From: Promethearchaeota archaeon
GTDB taxonomy: Archaea > Asgardarchaeota > Lokiarchaeia > Sigynarchaeales > SOKP01
NCBI GenBank assembly: GCA_030605085.1
Contig: JAUWBH010000068.1
Span: 1-28,098 of the forward strand
Reading direction: 5' to 3'
Length of the DNA: 28,098 nt
The position numbers and the translations under genes were made by a program. Shown here one piece after another: positions 22,501 to 28,098 of the stretch. The notes beneath the pieces were generated by a model that searched no databases, was not told where the DNA came from, and worked only from the letters and a program-made list of their open reading frames with translations. How positions within the stretch are numbered: position 1 is the stretch's first letter; each line of letters starts with the position of its first letter.

Positions 22501-24413
22501 AAATTTTGCAAAATTGGTCAGATTGGAAGACTTTAAAAACATACTCTAACGAAGAGATTGAATGGTTTATCGAAGAAATTAATCTTACTGAATATAAGGG
22601 CAATTTAATACAATTCAGGTTTGAAACTGAAATTAACGATATTTACGATCCTGTTAAGTATAGAGGTTTTATGGTCGATTATTTGTCAATAAAAAATTAC
22701 ACCAACGAAAATTCCCCTGAAATCACTTTTATGGGAATTTCCCCTGATAAAGATTCAGAGTATGCGAAATTTACTTTTAAATGCTTATATTCCGATCTTG
22801 ATAATAATTATCCAGAATTCGTATATATCGAAATTAATGGAAAAAACAATACTATGCATAATACTTATGGAGATTGGATCTCTGAAGATAATGGAATATA
22901 CTTCAAAAAATCCTTAATTGTAAGCGATATGTCTAATCGAGCTTTCAGGTTTCACATCTCAGATGGAGAACATTTACTAAGTTCTAATTGGTATAACGAT
23001 GATGATACTTTGATAAAATTTACCAACCCTGATCCTATTAAATTTAATTTTTATCAAAGTGGTAAATCTATTGGCTACGAATTTGAAAATGACGAAATGG
23101 ACGAATATTTTATTGCTGGAACTCCAATTCCCGAAGACTCAACTGCTTGGTTAATAGCCGATACCAATTGGCACACGATTTATCGATACGGACAAGATAT
23201 ACTTTACGCTGGAATAGGCCATCCCTCTAGTTATGGTGAGGGAAATAGGGGTTATGGTGAAAATTGGGATGCGAAATTAATTACTCGGCCATTAGAATTA
23301 GGTAACGATTATGATCTTTGTTTGGAATTTAATTACGATATTTCAATTCAACCTGAAACATTACTTCTAGAACCAGATGAATGTATTATATCTATATCGA
23401 CTAATTACGGAGAAGATTGGACCGAACTTAAAGAATACACACCTAATACTGAAGAACTTTCTGGAACCGAAGAAATCGATCTTTCAGAATACGCTGATGA
23501 AATTGTTATGATCATGTTTACATTGCATTCAAATGATCAAGAAACCTTAAAAGAATTAGCGTTGGGATGGTTTTTATACGATATATACATCGGTTACGAT
23601 AAATCGTCAGATTTTGAAGATCCTGAAATTGATATTCGTAATCTAGAAGATAACGATATAGTTGATTCTGTGGTAACAATAGAAGTACATATCACGGATA
23701 ACGATAAGATAGATGATGACAGAATTTTTGTATATATTGGAGACAAAAGCGTTTCTGAGGACGACATGGAATTCGATGAAGGTGATGACATTTTAGAAAT
23801 TAAATGGGATACAAGAACCTATGCTAATGGAGAATATGATATAGAAATTATAGTGTTTGATGAAGAGGGAAACGAAGAAACAGAAATGATTACAGTTATA
23901 GTACAAAACGGTCTTATTGACTGGCACACTTGGGGATCGTGGATAATTTTTGCGATCTCACTACTATTTATAGTAATAGCAATTATTCTATTTATAGTAA
24001 TTAAAAGATCTAGGAGTCAAAAAATAAGAAAAACTCGAAAAATTGATAAGGATCAAGCAATTAAATCAATTAAAAAAATAGAAAAAGAAGAACTTAACAG
24101 ACCATTAATCTTATATTGTAAGTTCTGCAATTCTTGGTTCTCATCTGATGAATCAAAATTTGATATAATGTGTTCAGAATGTGGCCACGATCAAATTTAT
24201 GCAGCATACATATGCGTAAATGTAAATTGCGGGAGATGGTACTTTTTCGATGAGCCTAACGAAGATTATCATTGTAAAAAAAAGAAATGCAAAGGTCTTC
24301 GATTAGTTAGACAAGAAAAAGAGGTTATCGAGAAAATTTTGGGTAAAAAAGGGATAACCTTAAAAAAGTTTGAATTTGAAAGTAAAAGCAAATATGACAT
24401 ATTAAATTTATAA
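19581..24413 (+). CDS. membrane-anchored subtilisin-like protease with cytoplasmic zinc ribbons
   Basis: This 1610-residue S8 protease has a signal/anchor helix (12-31), an I9-like propeptide (about 65-140) and an intact triad: D168 (AVLDSGV), H209 (LGHGTF), S517 (YGTSIAA), with oxyanion N437 (AAGNSG). A roughly 130-residue insert (about 225-355) separates H209 from the next core strand (GSKIVSYKIL). After the catalytic domain come a PPC-like domain (about 615-730), two repeated beta-sandwich plus MAM/jelly-roll-like units (about 775-1040 and 1063-1340), an Ig-like domain and a helix (1455-1474). The cytoplasmic tail has C1513/C1516/C1531/C1534 and C1545/C1550/C1565/C1570, two zinc ribbons. 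The start is GTG 19581 with AAGAGGA upstream. It lies in the ABC operon, 41 bases before permease 2. Confidence 0.87.
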   Translation: MRWINKLKNKKIIFTFLLLILILSHFWLFLSLNNTRLNYATNSSKEPNLKNNEILTSSNGDDNNKSVIVFFNDPIYDNKVKDNFTDFGGKIIEEWNNNTFNSISGFAGILPEDKIIDFQTTWPDATIEEDQIIEAQMNYASVQTEATNSSWYLNGYKGDTNSSIAVLDSGVNPYHEFFQDGYDPDDLKGTIVGWENFVNSESVSDDLGHGTFISSVIAGTGTDNSNNSTTVKLYGNYTHTGLFGGDYIAPKNYTLKIFSFNVSRPDSNIIINSTWNSIEDGIDQFWIELYNDTELVNRSENLEPNELNIMNHTIVKSGTGIYDLHVKYHKTIATDPTFSYSVNVTFYPESFVENRKHFTGIANGSKIVSYKILNQSGLGYTHDLISALASVISNKSKYHIISVCLAIKTLGSEVKAINAIIDEVIENGILVIIAAGNSGIEGSDPINQLALNKNAIVVGAINDLDEITSYSSMGKDVGDGVIKPDIVAPGGSKIPGHRSIIGADYKSNKTTAAYGTSIAAAIVAASINILVEAKWGNWKQWEKLDLSERTKYIKAILLMTASETNLERENDPDTVIDESDYSPTRYLETSNTDLKDSHEGYGRLNVQAAIDALTKFMEVNTTIDGTLNSSEENPLGTHVFARRINLTANTQYLFNLSFIEEDADYDIYLFSNSPNQYGEPILLGSSRKYYGDFSSFYFTPKGNETECIMTIKAISESGNFTLNISAVKNSLPPELDVPKFLYEDDSEEVFTTVLSRQEYLGNNPGGNYTIDSYRFYINYTDNDISNAPPQDIYVCIDGTNNYSLYRAYPILENNFSEGVLYWSDYINFSIPKMYKYYFFVSDGAHQVTYPESSNLSISIEYHKNIESIPYVYSFNNGLNNWNYTGTSWGELTQHNSNDDRSRIYSNNWKSLYFGTYHENPKDYTYQPDRLGDPWPNGTLISPVFNLTMLDENTQPFARFGLRVSINAEDFVYLQILQNWSDWKTLKTYSNEEIEWFIEEINLTEYKGNLIQFRFETEINDIYDPVKYRGFMVDYLSIKNYTNENSPEITFMGISPDKDSEYAKFTFKCLYSDLDNNYPEFVYIEINGKNNTMHNTYGDWISEDNGIYFKKSLIVSDMSNRAFRFHISDGEHLLSSNWYNDDDTLIKFTNPDPIKFNFYQSGKSIGYEFENDEMDEYFIAGTPIPEDSTAWLIADTNWHTIYRYGQDILYAGIGHPSSYGEGNRGYGENWDAKLITRPLELGNDYDLCLEFNYDISIQPETLLLEPDECIISISTNYGEDWTELKEYTPNTEELSGTEEIDLSEYADEIVMIMFTLHSNDQETLKELALGWFLYDIYIGYDKSSDFEDPEIDIRNLEDNDIVDSVVTIEVHITDNDKIDDDRIFVYIGDKSVSEDDMEFDEGDDILEIKWDTRTYANGEYDIEIIVFDEEGNEETEMITVIVQNGLIDWHTWGSWIIFAISLLFIVIAIILFIVIKRSRSQKIRKTRKIDKDQAIKSIKKIEKEELNRPLILYCKFCNSWFSSDESKFDIMCSECGHDQIYAAYICVNVNCGRWYFFDEPNEDYHCKKKKCKGLRLVRQEKEVIEKILGKKGITLKKFEFESKSKYDILNL

Positions 24414-24454
24414 ACTTTAAAAAAAAAATGTAAAAAATTGGATGAGAGAACAAT

Positions 24455-27421
24455 TTGAAGTATAGATTGAAAAATTTGCTTTATAAACTTCTAACTTTTG
24501 GAAATCTTCAATTCATTAAACATTCTTGGCTGGATCTTAAGCGAGATAAAGCCAAGGCTATTTTTTGCATTAGTGGGATTGCGATCTCTCTCTCTCTACT
24601 TACATCTATTGGAATGTTAAGAGATACAATGAATTATAATTATATGAGATTGATAACTAACACTACGGGTGCTTCAGACATACTGATAACCAAAACTGTT
24701 GAAACGGATGTCACTTATGACCCCTTCTTTGACGAAGATTTGATAGACGAAAAATTATCCGATATTGAGGGAGTCGAAGAATTCTTTCCTCGGCTTATGG
24801 TTTTAGCTAAATCTTGGTCAGAAAACACAGATTCTAATGGAACATTATTTACATACGGCATTGATTTCGAAGCGGAGGCAGAAAACGGTAACATGGGTAA
24901 CCTACTTGTTGTGGACGAAGATGGTGATGAAACTGGAGAGATTTACGATTCTAAACCGGACGAAGGAGAATGTATTGTTCTATGGAATGCCGCCGAGTTG
25001 CTTGAAGTAGAAAAAGAGGATATAATTTATTTAGAATACGAACAAATCCAAATAAATTTAACAATCGTAGAAGTCTGTATTCAAGAACAAAAATTTATGG
25101 AATTCGAAAACGCATTAATCTTAATTAATTTAGAAGAAGCGCAAGAATTTGTAGAGCAAGAAGGAGAGATTAACTTAATTATGGGAACTATCGAAAATCC
25201 AGAATATGTTTACGATGCAAGCAATGTAGATGGAACTACCCGTAAATTACGCGAAATTAGCGCGAGAATCCAAGATCGCTTAGATATTAACGAATACGAC
25301 ATTTCATTACCAAAATTAGAAGAACTCGAGAGCAGTCAGTATTCCTTAATGTCGATGACTATCATCTTTTGGTTTATTACCCTTCTCTCAATGTTAATTA
25401 CTGGAATTTTAATACACTCTATTCTATCAACATCAGTAGAAGAGAGAGTAAGAGAATTCGGAATCACTCACGTAATGGGAGGAAAAAAAATATATATTTT
25501 TAAAATGGTTATTTTTGAAGGTCTATTGTTGGGAATAATAGGTTCTGTTATTGGTGTGATTGCGGGCATATTACTTACTCCTTACATTTCGAGTCAATTA
25601 TTCGCTTTTGTCGGTTCTGATTTTTCAGAGATGGAATTCATTATTCAACCCCTTACGATTATCACAGCTCTTTCTATTGGGACTTTTGTCGCGATGTTTG
25701 TTGCTTTCTTACCTGCTATTAAAGCCTCCAAATTAAATTTAATAAAATCAATAACGCCATTCCAAACAAAAGAAATTGGTTGGGAGGTAAAGAAGGAGGG
25801 GAGCATGAATGTTAAATGTTTTGTAATGGGACTTTCAATTGCAACAATAGGGCTCATTTTTTTTGTGTTATTGCCAAGAATCTTTATAACAGGAGAGTTT
25901 ATGTTAATAGCTGGCTTGCTCATAGGTTTGCTTGCTGCGATATTATTGGGCTTAGTTTTCGCCTCAATAGGAATTATCCCTTTAGTTCAAAAATTGTTTT
26001 TTCTAATTTCAAAACCTTTCGTAAAGAAATATGCATCAATTGTTAGTATATCTTTAAAGAGATATAGAAGGCGCAATACCAGTACGGTCGTGATGTTTTC
26101 AATTAGCTTTTCGTTTATTTTCTTCTTGACAGGCGTGAACGAAATGGAGTCTGAAAATTTAGCTTTAACATTACGGTTCCAATATGGAGCGGATTTAGTC
26201 ATAGTAAATCAAGGCTTAGACTACGAAGATGACGCAGTGACTCTGGAAATGGTTGAGGAATTAAAAGAATTAGGAGGAGTTGAAGAAGTTGCTTATGCTC
26301 TTCATAATACAATCGATTTTCAAGCTGCACTTTCGATGATGTACGAAGCTAGTGAAGGTGGATTGGGATATGAAGAATCATCTTCTGCGGAAGAGCAATT
26401 AAGAAATTTGTTTCAATTTTATTCGACATCGCATTCGAAGAAATTCACGGTAACTTCCGCCGACATTTCTGCACATGATGAAATAAGAGCAGGATTTATC
26501 GGTGTAGACGAAGACTTTATCGAATTAATTGACAAAAATTTAGTAATTTGGAGTAGTCCAGAAAGTAGTGATGATTACTCTTTCAATGAGATGCTTGAGG
26601 AAGAAAACACCTGTATCCTCGCAAAATCCATCGCAAACATCTTAGGGGTGGACGAAGTCGGAGAAGAAATTCGATTAACTTTTTACAACCCACAAATAGA
26701 AAACGACCCCGGAAATGCCACACTTTTTGAGGTTGTAGGGATTTCTGGCGGGATTCCAGGATTCTGGAATTTTCGGAGCAACGAAAACTCCGCTTACGGA
26801 GGCGGGGTTTTGATATCCTTAGACACTTATAAAGATTACATGGCTATAGATGATGATAACATGATAATTGATAAAATCTTTATAAACCTAAGAGATAGTT
26901 CAGACGAAAATATCGAAAACACTAAGGATGATATTCGCAATAGACTCGGAGATTATAATTTTATTATTGATGATGCGGCATCAAAAATTAATTTTATAGA
27001 AGAAATGAACGAAAGGCAAACTATACTAATGGAAATTATATTAGGATTCACGATGGTAATCTGTATATTCGGTCTAATAAGTACAATGTACGCAATTATG
27101 TTGGAAAGGAAGTTGGAGGTCGGAATCCTAAGATCTATGGGAATGAAGGCTAAAAATGTTCGCAACATGTTTCTATTAGAGAGCATGATAATAATGCTTT
27201 CCGCAGGAATCATGGGAACAATCATCGGCACATTTTGTGCCTATTTATTAGAAACTAATATGGGGCTTATTACGGAAATGCCCACTCTCTTCGTCATACC
27301 GATAGCAACTCTATTACGAGTTTTCATAACCTCAGTTCTCGTAGGGATTGCCGGAATGTATTTAATTCTTATGAAACTCTCAAAGCAATCCATTATGGAT
27401 ATTTTTCGGCAAACTTTTTAA
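24455..27421 (+). CDS. double FtsX/MacB-type ABC permease, second copy
   Basis: The 988-residue permease has the same layout as the 12685 gene and aligns along its length. Helices lie at about 34-55, 299-321, 351-378, 399-422, 459-508 (two), 544-560, 853-876, 907-933 and 947-973, with extracellular domains at about 56-298 and 561-852. Coupling motifs are VEERVREFGITHVMGG (near 328) and LERKLEVGILRSMG (near 882). The mid-protein YRRRNTSTVVM...SFSFIFF equals YQRRNLSTVVT...SFSFVIF of permease 1, so the two arose by gene duplication. The start is TTG 24455 (no ATG precedes the first helix in frame). It closes the operon and probably pairs with permease 1 over the shared ATPase. Confidence 0.88.
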   Translation: MKYRLKNLLYKLLTFGNLQFIKHSWLDLKRDKAKAIFCISGIAISLSLLTSIGMLRDTMNYNYMRLITNTTGASDILITKTVETDVTYDPFFDEDLIDEKLSDIEGVEEFFPRLMVLAKSWSENTDSNGTLFTYGIDFEAEAENGNMGNLLVVDEDGDETGEIYDSKPDEGECIVLWNAAELLEVEKEDIIYLEYEQIQINLTIVEVCIQEQKFMEFENALILINLEEAQEFVEQEGEINLIMGTIENPEYVYDASNVDGTTRKLREISARIQDRLDINEYDISLPKLEELESSQYSLMSMTIIFWFITLLSMLITGILIHSILSTSVEERVREFGITHVMGGKKIYIFKMVIFEGLLLGIIGSVIGVIAGILLTPYISSQLFAFVGSDFSEMEFIIQPLTIITALSIGTFVAMFVAFLPAIKASKLNLIKSITPFQTKEIGWEVKKEGSMNVKCFVMGLSIATIGLIFFVLLPRIFITGEFMLIAGLLIGLLAAILLGLVFASIGIIPLVQKLFFLISKPFVKKYASIVSISLKRYRRRNTSTVVMFSISFSFIFFLTGVNEMESENLALTLRFQYGADLVIVNQGLDYEDDAVTLEMVEELKELGGVEEVAYALHNTIDFQAALSMMYEASEGGLGYEESSSAEEQLRNLFQFYSTSHSKKFTVTSADISAHDEIRAGFIGVDEDFIELIDKNLVIWSSPESSDDYSFNEMLEEENTCILAKSIANILGVDEVGEEIRLTFYNPQIENDPGNATLFEVVGISGGIPGFWNFRSNENSAYGGGVLISLDTYKDYMAIDDDNMIIDKIFINLRDSSDENIENTKDDIRNRLGDYNFIIDDAASKINFIEEMNERQTILMEIILGFTMVICIFGLISTMYAIMLERKLEVGILRSMGMKAKNVRNMFLLESMIIMLSAGIMGTIIGTFCAYLLETNMGLITEMPTLFVIPIATLLRVFITSVLVGIAGMYLILMKLSKQSIMDIFRQTF

Positions 27422-27447
27422 AAATAAGCGTTTCTTATATAATCCGG

Positions 27448-27477
27448 GCGGGTGTAAAAGTGCAATCCGCTTTTTTT
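27448..27477 (+). terminator. terminator-like hairpin with T7 behind the ABC operon
   Basis: GCGG (27448-27451) and CCGC (27467-27470) can form a short GC stem, directly followed by seven T (27471-27477). It begins 27 bases after the stop of the last operon gene. GC-rich bases are rare in this region, which makes the element stand out. Confidence 0.45.
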
Positions 27478-27574
27478 AAAGGATTAGATTCAGGTGTTGG
27501 GTTTTTAAGGGGAAAATATAAGGGAAAACTGGAATTCGAAGAGTTTTTTTTCAAATAAAATGCTACTTTGACAA

Positions 27575-27586
27575 AGATTTTTATAG
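27575..27586 (+). promoter_or_regulatory. candidate TATA element before the symporter gene
   Basis: AGATTTTTATAG-like sequence, preceded by purine-rich ACAA as a possible BRE, lies about 100 bases before the ATG at 27687. The AT-rich background makes such matches common. Confidence 0.25.
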
Positions 27587-27686
27587 AACTTAGTTATTAT
27601 TAATAATTTAATACAAATATTACAACGAATTTTATCGAATAATTACATAGAGAAGTAAGAAAAAATAAATATTTGGAGTGGAAGTT

Positions 27687-28098
27687 ATGAGTGAGGAAAG
27701 TGAAATCGACCTATCTGAATGGAAACAAGCATCTACAAAAAAAATGCTGTCTTACTCTCTGGGTTATGTTATTTCCGGTAGTTTCGGAACTGGCATACTA
27801 TTTTATTATTTTGAAGTTGAGATCGGTTTACCTGTTGCCCTGTTAGGGATCGCTTTCATAATATTTGCGATTTGGAATATGGTTAATGACCCATTTTTAG
27901 GCTATCTAACCGATAAACTTTTGAAATGGACAAAAAAATGGGGAATGCGGGCTCCTTGGATAGTTATTTCAAGTTTTCCAATATTAATATGTTATTACTT
28001 AATTTTTATTCCTCCCGATGTTGATCAGGAGAATATTTTGATTATATTTATATATATGGTGATTATAACATGTTTATTTGATACCTTTTTTTCAATCT
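27687..28098 (+). CDS. GPH-type sugar:cation symporter (N-terminal part, cut by window edge)
   Basis: The frame starts at ATG 27687 with GGAGTG (27675-27680) six bases upstream and stays open to the right edge, giving 137 residues. After a short acidic cytoplasmic N-terminus there are hydrophobic segments (about 21-45, 49-66 and 92-110, and a fourth starting near 119). The hallmark is AIWNMVNDPFLGYLTDK (61-77), the loop 2-3 motif of the MelB/GPH branch of the major facilitator superfamily, followed by a basic loop and RAPWIVISSFP. The family takes up glycosides, pentosides or hexuronides with Na+ or H+. The substrate cannot be read from this part. It has its own leader and is separated from the ABC operon by a terminator-like hairpin. 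Confidence 0.82.
   Translation, partial: MSEESEIDLSEWKQASTKKMLSYSLGYVISGSFGTGILFYYFEVEIGLPVALLGIAFIIFAIWNMVNDPFLGYLTDKLLKWTKKWGMRAPWIVISSFPILICYYLIFIPPDVDQENILIIFIYMVIITCLFDTFFSI

Larger units (their letters stand above)
11432..27421 (+). other. five-gene operon: ABC ATPase, two permeases, two surface proteins
   Basis: Five same-strand genes follow one another with gaps of 50, 22, 37 and 41 bases and no terminator-like hairpin between them. The ATPase comes first, the two permeases flank the exoprotein and the protease, and a hairpin with T-tract follows the last gene. One transcript is the simplest reading; the shared topology (outer domains on all four membrane proteins) suggests one surface complex. 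Confidence 0.75.

Noticed and set aside
1..28098. CRISPR array, tRNA, rRNA or insertion sequence
   Set aside because: I looked for regularly spaced direct repeats, cloverleaf-like GC-rich stretches and transposase motifs (DDE, tyrosine or serine recombinase) and found none.

Overview
The window is strongly AT-rich, has single-stranded-style tight gene packing without introns, uses TTG and GTG starts freely next to purine-rich ribosome sites, and ends many transcripts in T-tracts. Typical archaeal families are present (DUF217/UPF0330 antitoxin, AbrB-PIN module, DUF362 protein, archaeal-type histone-deacetylase-like hydrolase, VTT membrane protein). The very large double-FtsX permeases and giant membrane-anchored exoproteins, plus a family of ~108-residue proteins in several copies, resemble what is seen in Asgard archaea, particularly Lokiarchaeia. 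That taxonomic call is inference; no ribosomal or other marker gene lies in the window.

Region 1 (1-8735) is a mosaic of small mobile-style modules and eroded duplicates. It holds a ribbon-helix-helix/zinc-finger regulator (434-898), an orphan VapB-type antitoxin (988-1227), an intact small protein of the repeated family (1698-2024) convergent with an intact short-chain dehydrogenase (2222-3106), an AbrB-PIN toxin-antitoxin pair (3307-3985), a DUF362 protein with a long extra C-terminal region (4041-6128), two more copies of the small protein (a 5'-truncated one at 6172-6438 and a full one at 6614-6937), a RelE/ParE-type pair (7159-7616) and a nucleotidyltransferase pair (7867-8735). Two things are not visible from simple ORF calling. 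A C-terminal remnant of a fourth small-protein copy lies at about 1251-1325. Degenerate fragments of a second dehydrogenase lie on both sides of the RelE/ParE-type pair (about 7012-7132 and 7663-7728), with in-frame stops. The arrangement small protein(+) then dehydrogenase(-) therefore occurs twice: once intact, once decayed and split by a toxin-antitoxin module.

Region 2 (8736-11167, all minus strand) has a VTT/DedA-like membrane protein, a histone-deacetylase/acetylpolyamine-hydrolase homologue broken by a small deletion at its HTGDGT-type motif, and an uncharacterised 119-residue protein.

Region 3 (11432-27421, plus strand) looks like one five-gene operon of about 16 kb. It encodes one MacB/LolD-type ATPase with an unusual charged N-terminal extension and a C-terminal domain; two mutually homologous ~1000-residue permeases, each a tandem duplication of the FtsX/MacB module; a 1277-residue exported, C-terminally anchored beta-rich protein; and a 1610-residue subtilisin-like protease anchored by a C-terminal helix and carrying two predicted zinc ribbons on the cytoplasmic side. 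I infer a cell-surface machine in which an ATP-driven mechanotransmission or lipid/protein extrusion complex works with a tethered surface protease; the substrate is not deducible. A hairpin with a T-tract follows, and the window ends inside a GPH-type sugar:cation symporter gene (27687 onwards).
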